Source: Paenibacillus sp. FSL H7-0357
Lineage (GTDB): Bacteria; Bacillota; Bacilli; Paenibacillales; Paenibacillaceae
Assembly: GCF_000758525.1 (NCBI RefSeq)
Contig: NZ_CP009241.1
Location: 248,001-312,000 of the forward strand
DNA: 64,000 bases
Direction: 5' to 3'
Of the stretch, positions 16,989 through 28,259 are shown piece after piece. The notes under the pieces are model-generated. The model was not told the origin of the DNA. It ran no database searches and worked only from the letters and a program-made list of their open reading frames with translations. The position numbers and the translations under genes are program-made. The stretch's first letter is position 1. Every line of letters starts with the position of its first letter.

Positions 16989-18122
16989 ATGATTATTGGT
17001 GTACCCAAAGAGATTAAAAACAATGAGAACCGCGTAGCCATTACCCCTGCCGGAGTAGTCAGCCTGGTAGCCGAAGGACATAAAGTGCTGGTGGAAGCCG
17101 GAGCTGGAGCAGGCAGCGGATTTCTGAATGAAGAATATGCTTCCGCCGGAGCGGAGCTGATCACCGAAGCTTCTGCCGTATGGGCAGCCGCCGAGATGGT
17201 GATGAAGGTGAAAGAACCGCTGGAAAGCGAATATGGCTACTTCCGCCCGGGCCTCATCCTTTTCACTTATTTGCACCTTGCCCCGGAACCGTCCCTCGCC
17301 GCCGCATTGAAAGATAGAGGCGTCTTCGCCATCGGCTATGAGACAGTTGTCCATGAGCGCACCTTGCCGCTGCTTACGCCAATGAGTGAAGTGGCCGGAC
17401 GGATGTCCGTGCAGCTCGGAGCACAATTTCTGCAAAAGAACTACGGCGGACAAGGCATTCTGCTATCTGGTGTTCCCGGCGTCAGCAGAGGCAAGGTCAG
17501 CATTATCGGCGGTGGGGTAGTCGGCACAAACGCAGCCAAAATGGCGATTGGCCTGGGCGCGGAAGTGACGATTGTTGACCTCAGCGCGGACAGACTCCGC
17601 CAGCTGGACGATATCTTCGGCGCACAGATTAATACGCTAATCTCCAATCCTTACAACATTGCCAAGGCGGTTGCTGAAGCGGACCTGCTGGTTGGCGCAG
17701 TGCTGATCCCGGGTGCGAAAGCTCCGAAGCTGGTCACTGAAGAAATGGTAAAGTCGATGAAGGTGGGCTCGGTCATTGTTGACGTGGCGATTGACCAAGG
17801 CGGTATCGTTGAAACCATCGACCGGGTCACCACACATGATAATCCGGTATTTGAGAAATATGGCGTACTGCACTATTCGGTAGCAAATATGCCGGGCGCT
17901 GTAGCCAAAACCTCAACGATTGCATTAACCAATGTTACAGTTCCTTATGCGCTGCAAATTGCCAATAAAGGGGTATTCCAGGCGATTGAGGACGATGCCG
18001 GCCTGAAGAGCGGTGTCAACGTGGCCAATGGAAAGATCACCTGCCAGGCCGTGGCGGAAGCCCTCGGGGAAGAGTACTTTACGGTAGAGAAAGCATTAGA
18101 ACAAGAGTTCACTCTGATCTAG
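16989..18122 (+). CDS. ald: Alanine dehydrogenase
   Basis: L-alanine dehydrogenase catalyses the NAD-dependent, reversible deamination of L-alanine to pyruvate and ammonium, used for alanine catabolism and during sporulation. At 377 residues it has the family's usual length. It begins [29 protein letters not shown] and [10 protein letters not shown] carry the substrate lysine and catalytic-site histidine region. The Rossmann motif [20 protein letters not shown] lies near residue 170, followed by the NAD-ribose aspartate in VTIVDLS. The start is supported by GGGAG. An activator gene of the PucR/AdeR type follows in the same orientation. Confidence 0.97.
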   Translation: MIIGVPKEIKNNENRVAITPAGVVSLVAEGHKVLVEAGAGAGSGFLNEEYASAGAELITEASAVWAAAEMVMKVKEPLESEYGYFRPGLILFTYLHLAPEPSLAAALKDRGVFAIGYETVVHERTLPLLTPMSEVAGRMSVQLGAQFLQKNYGGQGILLSGVPGVSRGKVSIIGGGVVGTNAAKMAIGLGAEVTIVDLSADRLRQLDDIFGAQINTLISNPYNIAKAVAEADLLVGAVLIPGAKAPKLVTEEMVKSMKVGSVIVDVAIDQGGIVETIDRVTTHDNPVFEKYGVLHYSVANMPGAVAKTSTIALTNVTVPYALQIANKGVFQAIEDDAGLKSGVNVANGKITCQAVAEALGEEYFTVEKALEQEFTLI

Positions 18123-18161
18123 TATATAGAACCGAAAAAAGAGCAGAAGGTTAATCTTAAG

Positions 18162-18190
18162 CAGTCCGGTGAAATTTCCGGGCTGTTTTT
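18162..18190 (+). terminator. Rho-independent terminator after ald
   Basis: An 8-bp stem CAGTCCGG/CCGGGCTG (one G-T pair) with an 8-nt loop is followed by five T. It separates ald from the regulator gene. Confidence 0.8.
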
Positions 18191-18367
18191 GTTGCCGGGT
18201 TTGGGCAGGAAATCAAGAATTTGAGGGGAGTTAGCGATACGCTCATCATTTACTTTAGGACATGTTAGGTTTTCTTTCATCACCCTATAGTCAGCCGCTG
18301 CCCGGAGTACTATAATGTAATCACTCTATAGCGAAAATTCGGCTATTCTTCAGGTTGGGGTGGGAAT

Positions 18368-19636
18368 ATGACAGATTCAGAGCCAATATTTGACCGTTTT
18401 TTTGACAGCATGGAATCCCTGGCGGATACCCTCAGCGAATCCCTTCAGTCCCAGGTAACGATTGAAGACAGCAACCACCATGTCATCGGCTACAGCTCCC
18501 ATGAGTTTGAAAGCGACCCGGCCCGCATCTCCACCATTATCGGCAAACGTGTTCCGAACACAGTCATTATTGGCCTCCGGAAAAAAGGCGTGATGCATCA
18601 GCTGGAGAACGCCGCACATCCTATCCGTATTCCGGCGGTTATGGAGGTTGGGCTGGGGCCCCGGCTTGCTATGTGCATCAAACACCAGCAGGAAATTCTC
18701 GGTTATATCTGGGTTGTGGACCGGGGCAATCTGGCCTCAGGCCATGCGGAGAGCATCGTGGAGAAGGCTGCCGGCATCGCCGGGCGTTATCTGCTGAAGC
18801 AGCGCGGATGGAAGATGAAGCAGGACAAGACACATGAAGATTTCTTCTGGAAGCTGCTGACCTCGCACTATGAAAATGAGCCGCGCATCCGTCAGGAAGC
18901 GGAGAACGGGTCGATCCTGTTGCCGGAAAGCTATTATATTGGTGTGCTGGAGAGCAACCGGGTGATCGACGAGCATTTTCTGCTGAGGTTTCGCCAGATG
19001 ATGGACACCTATGCCGGGCAGCGCCTGCTGTTTTTGACGGCGGAGCAGAACCGGCTGATTATTTTGTTTTCGTTTCTTTTTCCGGTAGAAGGGACAGAGA
19101 GGCTGGCTTCATTCGTGCACAAGCTGATCCGCGATATGGGCAAAAGCGAAAGCTGTACGCTAGCGGCAGGCTGCAGTCCGGGATACCGGGAATATACCTC
19201 GGCAGCTGTCGCCTACCGGGAGGCACTGTCCATTCTGGAGCTTAAAAAGCTGCTGCCCTATCATGCCCGCGAGCTGCTGCTGTATGAGGAAATCGGCTTC
19301 TGGGCGTATATTCCGGCCATTATGGAGCAGAAACGCAGCATGACCCGCCGAAGTGCACTGCTGTATCCGCTGAAGGAGCATGACCGTGAACACAAAAGCG
19401 ATTTTCTCAAAACGATCGCCGTCTACTTGTCGTTGAACGGCAATCTGAAGGCGTCTGCCGCATTTCTGCATATCCATACCAACACATTAATGTACCGGCT
19501 GAACCGGATCGCCGAGATTACGGGCAAAAGCCTCAAGGAGACCGATTACCGGACCTCCATCTATCTGGATATTCTGACCGAAGAGACCGCACGGGTGAAC
19601 CGCTGGTTTCTGGAGGAAGCCGGCAGCTCCGAATAA
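18368..19636 (+). CDS. adeR: PucR-family transcriptional regulator, AdeR-like
   Basis: A 422-residue regulator of the PucR/CdaR family. The N-terminal half resembles a GAF-like sensor region (VTIEDSNHHVIGYSSHEF). The C-terminus carries the PucR helix-turn-helix: FLKTIAVYLSLNGNLKASAAFLHIHTNTLMYRLNRIAEITG (positions about 355-395). In Bacillus subtilis a PucR-type protein, AdeR, encoded beside ald activates ald. The same gene order here supports that role, so the symbol rests on context plus family. It probably binds upstream of ald, where a perfect palindrome lies at 16871-16888. GGGGTGGG precedes the ATG. Confidence 0.8.
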   Translation: MTDSEPIFDRFFDSMESLADTLSESLQSQVTIEDSNHHVIGYSSHEFESDPARISTIIGKRVPNTVIIGLRKKGVMHQLENAAHPIRIPAVMEVGLGPRLAMCIKHQQEILGYIWVVDRGNLASGHAESIVEKAAGIAGRYLLKQRGWKMKQDKTHEDFFWKLLTSHYENEPRIRQEAENGSILLPESYYIGVLESNRVIDEHFLLRFRQMMDTYAGQRLLFLTAEQNRLIILFSFLFPVEGTERLASFVHKLIRDMGKSESCTLAAGCSPGYREYTSAAVAYREALSILELKKLLPYHARELLLYEEIGFWAYIPAIMEQKRSMTRRSALLYPLKEHDREHKSDFLKTIAVYLSLNGNLKASAAFLHIHTNTLMYRLNRIAEITGKSLKETDYRTSIYLDILTEETARVNRWFLEEAGSSE

Positions 19637-19745
19637 AGTGCCTGAAGTTTATCTCGATAATTTTCAGCTGCCCCGCACCAACCGATGTCCCGACACGTAC
19701 AATAACCTATATTTTGTGAACTTAAGATGAAAGGGGCAGTGCAGA

Positions 19746-20468
19746 ATGGGGATTGGATATGGACCCGGAGATCCGTCTTTTGAACGGAGCATGCGGGCGG
19801 GAATTATCGCGGCGGCGGAATCCATGAATGACGGCGGAACTGACTTTTCCAACTTTAAGAACTCCCGCTGCAATCCAAGGTATTGGACCCGTACGGACAA
19901 CGGCGGATTTCAGTTGAAGGAAGGTGTCGCACCCTCGGCGGCAATCAATGATATTTTTGAGAACGGATCTCTCTATGCATTCGAATGCGCGATGGCTATG
20001 GTGATGATTCTTTATAAAGCGACGATCGGGGCGATCGGGGACGCCGCCTTTGACCGGCATTTCGGAGACATCTTCCTGTGGGACTGGAATTATGACAGCA
20101 ATCTGCAGATGATTACTACCTTCGAGAAGTCTGATATGCTGCCGGGAGATGTGGTCTATTTCAAGAATCCCGACCATAACCCGGATAAGCCGGAATGGCA
20201 GGGGGAGAATGCGATCATGCTTGGGGATGACCGCTACTACGGGCATGGGCTGGGCATCAAAAGCTCGGCGCAAATGATTGCCGCACTCAACCGGCACAGA
20301 GTGCCGGGAAGCCGGATTTCTGCTTATTTTACCGACGAGGCGCTGCATCCCAACTTTGCCTATATTAGTGGATTAGCGATGAGGGCGGCTGTCCCTACGC
20401 CGGAGAACAAGGGTGCCAGAAACACCATTTTCTCCAGGATAGGTGTGAAATCCTATATTTATAAATAG
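19746..20468 (+). CDS. tgl: Protein-glutamine gamma-glutamyltransferase (spore coat transglutaminase)
   Basis: Spore-coat transglutaminase that makes epsilon-(gamma-glutamyl)lysine cross-links between coat proteins in the mother cell. The catalytic Cys81 lies in FENGSLYAFECAMAM, Glu154 in WQGENAIML and His167 in YYGHGLG. The Glu-His spacing of 13 and Cys-Glu spacing of 73 closely match the Bacillus enzyme. The N-terminus is about 35 residues shorter than the Bacillus protein. AAAGGGG upstream of the ATG supports this start, but an alternative start was not excluded. It converges on the response regulator gene with only 5 bp between stops and no terminator in the gap. Confidence 0.92.
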   Translation: MGIGYGPGDPSFERSMRAGIIAAAESMNDGGTDFSNFKNSRCNPRYWTRTDNGGFQLKEGVAPSAAINDIFENGSLYAFECAMAMVMILYKATIGAIGDAAFDRHFGDIFLWDWNYDSNLQMITTFEKSDMLPGDVVYFKNPDHNPDKPEWQGENAIMLGDDRYYGHGLGIKSSAQMIAALNRHRVPGSRISAYFTDEALHPNFAYISGLAMRAAVPTPENKGARNTIFSRIGVKSYIYK

Positions 20469-20473
20469 CCGGA

Positions 20474-22099
20474 TTACGGCGTCTCTTCCTGGTCGGACCG
20501 GTATTTGAGCGGGTGGACGCCCACGGTTTTCTTGAACACGGTGCTGAAATAATGGGGGTTCTCATAGCCTACCCTTTCGGAAATTTCCATCACTTTCAGA
20601 TCTGTAGTCTGCAGCAGCTCTTTGGCTTTGCTCATACGGATCTTGGTGATGTAGTCCGTGATCGTTTCACCGGTTTCTTTTTTGAAGATCAGGCTAATAT
20701 AGTTGGGGGTCAGAAAGACCTCCTCTGCAATCCTGGAGATGGACAGCTCCTGGGCATACCCCTCCTGCACGATACTCCGGATTTTGTTGATGGCTCTGCT
20801 GTTCTTTGAGGTGTTTTTGCCTGCCACATATGCGCTTAGATCATGAAAAAGAGAGAGTATATAGCTTTTGAGTCCGGCAATATTTTTCTGGATATAGAGT
20901 GTATCCATGATGGTAATCCGGTCATTCAGCACCCGTTCGATTTCCTCATCAATTTCATACAGGGCTCTTGCAGAAGTAAAGATGATCTCCGCACAGATGC
21001 TCTGTACATAACCGATTTGCAGCTTGGGCCCTTCAAGCATGGTGAACAGGGTTTCCAGCAGCTCCATTACTTTGTCCGTATGGCCTGCCTTGAGCTCATT
21101 CATTAGCTGGGCATGGAATTTATAAAAAAAAGTGCTCTGCAGCGTTTCCGTATCGGGCTGAATATCCTTGATATGGAGAATGGAGGCATGGCCGGTATAA
21201 AATTTGTAAGCCAGCGCGGCCAGCGCATCTTTATAGGAGTTCTCGATTTGTCCGGCGAGCATACAGGTTCTGCCGATGCCAATCGAGGCGTCAAGACGCA
21301 GATACTCTTTGATACTGGCGATAATCTGCTCGCAAAGGCTTGAGATGGAGTCTGATGCAGGCTCCTCCCCCGGACAAAAGATCATAATAAACTCATTCTC
21401 GCTGGCTACAAAGCCGATTCCGCAGGGGTGGCTGTTCAGACACTCGCTCATAATATTCTGGATGGAGAAATAGAGCAGCTGCTTATACTCCTCCGTGAAT
21501 TTGTCTACTGCCGCCCCGTAATCGTCAAGCTGTAATACGCCTACCGTCAGTGGGTCTTCTCGTTTAAAAGGAAGGGCGAAGTAGTCGATCTTCTCCCAAA
21601 TCTCCCCTTCATTGCGGTATAGTCCGGCGATCAGGTTCTGCAGGAATTTCTCGCGGATCAGCGGCATATTGTCGTGCAGCTGCTTCTTCAACTGATTCAA
21701 ATTCAGCTGGTTATCTCTTTCGTGGTGAATCCGGGCAATGACTTTATGAAAGATGTCTTTGACTTCGCCCAGTTTAACCGGCTTTAGAATATAGCCTTCG
21801 GCATTAACCTTCATCGCACTTTGGGCATAGGAGAAATCCTGCGCGCCGCTGATGATGATGATTTTGGTTGGACAACCGGCGGCCTTCAGCTTCTCGGCGA
21901 CCTGAAGGCCGTTCAGAAAGGGCATCATAATATCGGTGAACAGAATATCTGGAGTATGCTTCATACATAATTCATAGGCCTCCTCGCCGTCTGCCGCCTC
22001 ACCGATGACCTCAAGACCGAACTCCTCCTGCCACTTGAACCCGTGGATCAGACTGCGGCGGATAAACGGCTCGTCATCCGCTATGATCATCGTCAACAT
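20474..22099 (-). CDS. YesN-type response regulator with AraC DNA-binding domain
   Basis: A 541-residue two-component response regulator. The receiver domain (1-125) has the acidic pair in IIADDEPF, the phosphorylated Asp in ILFTDIMMPFLNG, and the lysine in GYILKPVKLGE. A long middle region follows, and the C-terminal AraC/XylS double helix-turn-helix (about 435-540) contains SISRIAEEVFLTPNYISLIFKKETG and ISERVGYENPHYFSTVFKKTVG. The ATG at 22099 is preferred because GAGGTGA lies 6 nt before it; the TTG at 22105 is too close. It overlaps the kinase gene by 26 bp. It probably controls sugar uptake genes nearby; the motif shared by promoters at 28150 and 35523 is a candidate target. Confidence 0.92.
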   Translation of the reverse strand: MLTMIIADDEPFIRRSLIHGFKWQEEFGLEVIGEAADGEEAYELCMKHTPDILFTDIMMPFLNGLQVAEKLKAAGCPTKIIIISGAQDFSYAQSAMKVNAEGYILKPVKLGEVKDIFHKVIARIHHERDNQLNLNQLKKQLHDNMPLIREKFLQNLIAGLYRNEGEIWEKIDYFALPFKREDPLTVGVLQLDDYGAAVDKFTEEYKQLLYFSIQNIMSECLNSHPCGIGFVASENEFIMIFCPGEEPASDSISSLCEQIIASIKEYLRLDASIGIGRTCMLAGQIENSYKDALAALAYKFYTGHASILHIKDIQPDTETLQSTFFYKFHAQLMNELKAGHTDKVMELLETLFTMLEGPKLQIGYVQSICAEIIFTSARALYEIDEEIERVLNDRITIMDTLYIQKNIAGLKSYILSLFHDLSAYVAGKNTSKNSRAINKIRSIVQEGYAQELSISRIAEEVFLTPNYISLIFKKETGETITDYITKIRMSKAKELLQTTDLKVMEISERVGYENPHYFSTVFKKTVGVHPLKYRSDQEETP

Positions 22100-23927
22100 C
22101 TTCAATCACCTCATCCCAAGTAGTAACGACCGGAAACCGGATCATAGCCAGTAGGCCTGCCTGATCTTCGGTGTTGGCATAATAACGGATGCCGTAGGAC
22201 TCGCCAAAAAACTGCTGGATTCTCATATGCACATTGCGGATGCCATAAGACTGGTTGCCTTGCTGATCGGTAAGCAGCTGGTTCAGCCTCTCCGGGTCCG
22301 CCCCTACGCCATCGTCAAAAACTGATATGCAAAGGACATCATGTAAAGAGTCCACCCTTATGCGGATTGTACCTTTCCCCCGCCGCTGCTGGATCCCGTG
22401 AATAATCGCATTTTCTACGAGCGGCTGGATACTCAGCTTCACTACGAGGCATTCCTCCAGCAGCCGGGGGTCGGCTTTCTCCAGCTCATAGGCGAGCTTA
22501 TCCTGAAAGCGGAATTGCTGGATTTCCAGATAGCTCTCCACCTGCTTCAGTTCATCCCGCAGCGGGATGATGTTCCTCCCCTTGCTGAGGCTGTACCTGA
22601 AGAAGTCGGATAAGGAGGTCACCATATGGCTGATCTCGGGGACATCATGATTGATGGCCAGCCAGTTGATCGAATCCAGGGTGTTATAAAGAAAATGGGG
22701 ATTGATCTGGGCCTGCAATGTTTTTAGTTCGGCTTCTTTCTTGCGCAGCTCAGTGACATAGAGCTTGTCGATCAGTGCCTTGATTTGCTGCAGCAGCTTG
22801 TTATAACGGTTGAACAGATAGGAAAATTCGTCCTTGCGCCGGTAGCGGATAATGATGTTGAAATTACCGCTTTCGGCATGTGACATTGACTGGATAAATT
22901 TGCGTATAGGAGCAGAGATATTCTCCGACAGCAGCAGAGCCATCATCAGGGATACCAGCATGCATATGCCGATAACGACATACATCACCCGCCGGAACGA
23001 GGCCAATTCTCCATTCAGTTCGCTTATGGGCGAGATGGAAAGAATGGTCCAGCCGGTGGCTTTTATTTTTTTGTAGCTCACGAGCATATTTTCGCCCTGA
23101 ATCACATGATCGAAGGAATGAAAGATGCCGGGGTCTGCGGGTTCGGCAGCCATTTTTCCGTAATAATCCTGTGTGCTGATGTTCTGCCCGATCAGGGTCT
23201 CCTCGGGGCTGATGGCAATGGTTCCAGTCTGGTCTGCAATATAAATCCTGCTGCCCGTCGTTGGCTTGTAGTGCTCCAGCAGTGTGCCGAATTCTGTCAC
23301 GGGAATATCGATGGTGAGCAGCCCGACATAAGGCAGCTGGGCATGCCGTATGCCAAACAGACGCTTGGCGAATTTAAGCGTAAACCGGGAGTCCAGTGAG
23401 CTTAGGCCGACGACGGTGAAATCGGATCTGGCCGGTATGCCGAGATACCATGGCTTCAGTGAAATCTGGTCGATATTAAAGACCCGTCTGGAGAAGTTGT
23501 ATTGGGTATATTCCGGGCGGTTCAGCATATACAGCATAGGGACAAAGCTGCTTCCCGAGGTCCCGTTTGCAGGGAAGTTCTCCAGCATTTTGTTCAGGGC
23601 AGCCAACTCATTGATAATGCCGGTGCTGTCGGTAGGCCGGTTGGAAGAGATCAAATCTGCGAATTCGGTATTGAGGTAAAGGGAGACCATGGAATTGTTG
23701 GCGCTCTCGAAGCGCTGTGCCAGATTATCCTGTACAAGATTAAGATTGTTCTCAATCGATGTATTGACATTTCGGGTGATGATATCCGCCGATTTATTGT
23801 AAACGGTAATGGAGATGATCGTAGTCGGGAGAAGGACAAGGAAGAGAAAGTAGAGGATGAGCCGGCTGCGGATGCTGAAATTGTACAGGAAGAGGGTTTT
23901 GGAAAGAGTATCAAATAGTTTTTTCAT
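22074..23927 (-). CDS. YesM-type sensor histidine kinase
   Basis: A 617-residue membrane histidine kinase. A transmembrane helix lies near residues 15-40 (LILYFLFLVLLPTTIISITV), then an extracellular Cache-like sensor region to about 290. A second membrane helix (VMYVVIGICMLVSLMMALLL) follows, then HAMP. The His-kinase domain has LQAQINPHFLYNTLDSINWL with the phosphorylated His, QPLVENAIIHGI (N box) and VFDDGVGADP with SYGIRNVHMRIQ (G boxes). The ATG at 23927 follows AGAGGAGG at 6 nt, so the longer frame to 23969 is rejected. It is co-transcribed with the regulator. The ligand is probably an oligosaccharide or its binding protein, by family habit. Confidence 0.92.
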   Translation of the reverse strand: MKKLFDTLSKTLFLYNFSIRSRLILYFLFLVLLPTTIISITVYNKSADIITRNVNTSIENNLNLVQDNLAQRFESANNSMVSLYLNTEFADLISSNRPTDSTGIINELAALNKMLENFPANGTSGSSFVPMLYMLNRPEYTQYNFSRRVFNIDQISLKPWYLGIPARSDFTVVGLSSLDSRFTLKFAKRLFGIRHAQLPYVGLLTIDIPVTEFGTLLEHYKPTTGSRIYIADQTGTIAISPEETLIGQNISTQDYYGKMAAEPADPGIFHSFDHVIQGENMLVSYKKIKATGWTILSISPISELNGELASFRRVMYVVIGICMLVSLMMALLLSENISAPIRKFIQSMSHAESGNFNIIIRYRRKDEFSYLFNRYNKLLQQIKALIDKLYVTELRKKEAELKTLQAQINPHFLYNTLDSINWLAINHDVPEISHMVTSLSDFFRYSLSKGRNIIPLRDELKQVESYLEIQQFRFQDKLAYELEKADPRLLEECLVVKLSIQPLVENAIIHGIQQRRGKGTIRIRVDSLHDVLCISVFDDGVGADPERLNQLLTDQQGNQSYGIRNVHMRIQQFFGESYGIRYYANTEDQAGLLAMIRFPVVTTWDEVIEDVDDDHSG

Positions 23928-24075
23928 TTGAATCCTCCTCTGGCCCTGTGAATATTCTTTGCTTGCCATTTAACGGATATTATTGGAATATATTAAATAC
24001 TGAACGAGTTTAACCCAATAGTTGGTATCCATTGTAAAACGCGATAAGTCTTGATGTCAACGCAGGAGGTGCACG

Positions 24076-25542
24076 GTGAAACGAATCCTCTTCCTTGGAA
24101 TTGCCTTGGTCCTTTGCGGGCTTGTGGCCTATGCCATCGCTTATGACCGTCCGCTGCTGGTTGATTTCGCTTCCGAGCCTGCGCCTGAGGCAGTCCCGGT
24201 TACCCAGATCAGAATTGCACTATATGACTGGACGGAGAACCTGGAAGTGAAGAATGCGATCCATCAATACAATAAGAGTAATCCGGACCATATTGAGATT
24301 ATAATCATGAATCTTTCAACGGATGTCTATGGGGATACACTGAACATGCTGATGACATCAGGCCAAGGGCCGGATGTGTTCAGCGTCGATAATGGCTGGC
24401 TGGCAACGTATGTGGAGAAGGGGTATCTGGCCGAATTATCTTCTTTTCTGAATCCCGGCGATTTAGACAGGTTCCCGGTTTGGGCGAGAGACTTTGCGGA
24501 CAGTTCGCTGTATAAGGGCGGTATTTATTTTATGCCCTCCAGTATTGAGACGGTACGGTTGATTTACAACAAGCAGCTGTTCCGCAATGCCGGTCTTGAT
24601 CCGGAGCAGCCGCCCGTTACGTTTGCGGATATGGAGCGGTTCGCCGGGAAGATCAGCCAGGCTGGGGTCGGCGTTAATAAATACGGATTTGGCCTCCCGG
24701 CGGGAGACAGCCAGTATAGTCTGCAGACGGGACTTGAGATGTCAAGTACCTACAGCGGGACTTATCTTTATAATTACCGCACCGGCCGTTATGATCTGAG
24801 CGGTTATGCCCCATGGCTGCAGATGCTGCTGGATATGAAGGCACAGGGCAGCCTGTATCCGGGAGAAACCCTGCTGAAGCGCAACAGTGCCTTGCGGCAG
24901 TTCGCCGATGGCAATATCGGGATGATGTATGTAACGAGCAAAGATTATGTGAAATTGCAGGAATATATGCCAAAGGATGACTGGGCAGTGGCTTTGCCGC
25001 CGGTAACATCAGCAGCCCAAAAGGGGGCCGGAGCTTTGATGATGATTCCACATTCTCCGCTCGTTGTGAACAGTGCAGCTTCTAACCGTGAGGCGGCGGT
25101 GAAGGTCTGGGAATTTCTGCAATCGAAGGAGTTTTTGACGATTTTATTCAAGCAGGCACTGGCGCTGCCGGTGGTTGACGGCATTCTGGAGCTCCCCAAC
25201 ATGGCTCCGGGGCTGGGGCATTTCTCGGAATTTTATCCTACCGCAGAAGATTCAATATATCCGCTCTCCCCGCAAATCATGGACCAATATGATCCGAATA
25301 CGGTTTCGATCGAACCGCGGGACTCGGGCGACCGTCCGCGGATGCAGCTGTACCTGCAGATCCTCTCCGGGGAGAAGGAGCTGAAAGAGGCGCTGCGCAG
25401 CGAGACGCAGCGGCTGAACCGGATGCTGGATATCGCGGCTACCGGGTATTCTTTTAAGCATGAGGAGTATATTTATCCCGAGTTCAACCCTAAAGATCCG
25501 CTGAAGGGTGACAGTCTGGAGAATCTGTTAAGTGAGGATTAG
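24076..25542 (+). CDS. Extracellular solute-binding protein, family 1 (sugar type)
   Basis: A 488-residue ABC-type binding protein. A hydrophobic N-terminal segment (KRILFLGIALVLCGLVAYAI) acts as a signal or anchor. It holds a cysteine but not a good lipobox, so it may stay membrane-anchored. QIRIALYDWTENLEVKNAI starts the mature domain, and GQGPDVFSVDNGWLATYVEKGYL is typical of sugar-binding proteins. The GTG start follows AGGAGGT at 5 nt. It is divergent from the YesM/YesN genes, so it may present ligand to that sensor or feed the importer encoded at 28.2-30.2 kb. No permease adjoins it. Confidence 0.85.
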   Translation: MKRILFLGIALVLCGLVAYAIAYDRPLLVDFASEPAPEAVPVTQIRIALYDWTENLEVKNAIHQYNKSNPDHIEIIIMNLSTDVYGDTLNMLMTSGQGPDVFSVDNGWLATYVEKGYLAELSSFLNPGDLDRFPVWARDFADSSLYKGGIYFMPSSIETVRLIYNKQLFRNAGLDPEQPPVTFADMERFAGKISQAGVGVNKYGFGLPAGDSQYSLQTGLEMSSTYSGTYLYNYRTGRYDLSGYAPWLQMLLDMKAQGSLYPGETLLKRNSALRQFADGNIGMMYVTSKDYVKLQEYMPKDDWAVALPPVTSAAQKGAGALMMIPHSPLVVNSAASNREAAVKVWEFLQSKEFLTILFKQALALPVVDGILELPNMAPGLGHFSEFYPTAEDSIYPLSPQIMDQYDPNTVSIEPRDSGDRPRMQLYLQILSGEKELKEALRSETQRLNRMLDIAATGYSFKHEEYIYPEFNPKDPLKGDSLENLLSED

Positions 25543-25620
25543 GATGGATAGAGTAAGCTGCTGACAGAGTACACAGCAGGCCGGAATGTATGTGAACTGA
25601 AAATGTGCTGTATTGCGATA

Positions 25621-25665
25621 AGAGACTGTGCTAAAGCCGACTGGGGCTGCGGAACAGTCTCTTTG
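25621..25665 (+). terminator. Hairpin terminator after the binding-protein gene
   Basis: AGAGACTGT pairs with ACAGTCTCT (25654-25662), and an inner GC-rich stem is possible. The T tract is weak. The remaining 280 bp to the collagen-like gene hold no gene and no clear promoter. Confidence 0.55.
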
Positions 25666-25903
25666 TGGTTTCAACCGGCAGCGCCGGAAGTCCTTATAGG
25701 CGGCTTTGGACGGACACCTGTTTCGGCGGAATGCCAAGCCCTGTTTATGAAGAGTGCAGCTTACGTCCACACCGTCAGGAGAGGGCCGGAATATTAGTAT
25801 ATAAATCACTCAGTATGCGCTGGATTGAATAGTCCAAGCCATAAAATTATTGGGCTGCGAGACCGGCGTATTTCTGGGAGAAGGGGGAAGCAGCGGCAGG
25901 TAG

Positions 25904-28048
<2,145 letters not shown>

Positions 28049-28073
28049 GAATATCTATTTTGCAGTATTCACA

Positions 28074-28103
28074 AAAGAGTGGCCCAGTAGGCTGCTCTTT
28101 TTT
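28074..28103 (+). terminator. Rho-independent terminator after the collagen-like gene
   Basis: A 10-bp stem (AAGAGTGGCC with GGCTGCTCTT, two G-T pairs), 5-nt loop and T run. Confidence 0.75.
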
Positions 28104-28149
28104 GCATGTGTGGTTTTTCAAGCCCTCTCTTTTTCTACACAAAAGACTG

Positions 28150-28211
28150 TAGGATTTCGAACTTTTATTATAGATCACCTTATTTAGAAGCCGCCGCTCT
28201 CCGGCTAAACT
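28150..28211 (+). promoter_or_regulatory. Predicted promoter and activator site of the ABC importer operon
   Basis: TTTAGA (28183-28188) and TAAACT (28206-28211), 17 bp apart, form a weak sigma-A-like promoter. The 39 bp ending at that -35 (28150-28188) match the same region before the GH3 operon (35523-35561) in 29 of 39 positions with no gap and identical distance to the -10. This suggests a shared AraC-type activator. Confidence 0.6.
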
Positions 28212-28259
28212 TAAGTCATGGAAGAGAGAGACTGCTTAAGGAATCAGGAGGCGGAAGTG

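Noticed and set aside
22074..23969. Longer start of the sensor kinase at 23969
   Set aside because: No ribosome site there; the ATG at 23927 follows AGAGGAGG at 6 nt and begins directly before the first membrane helix.
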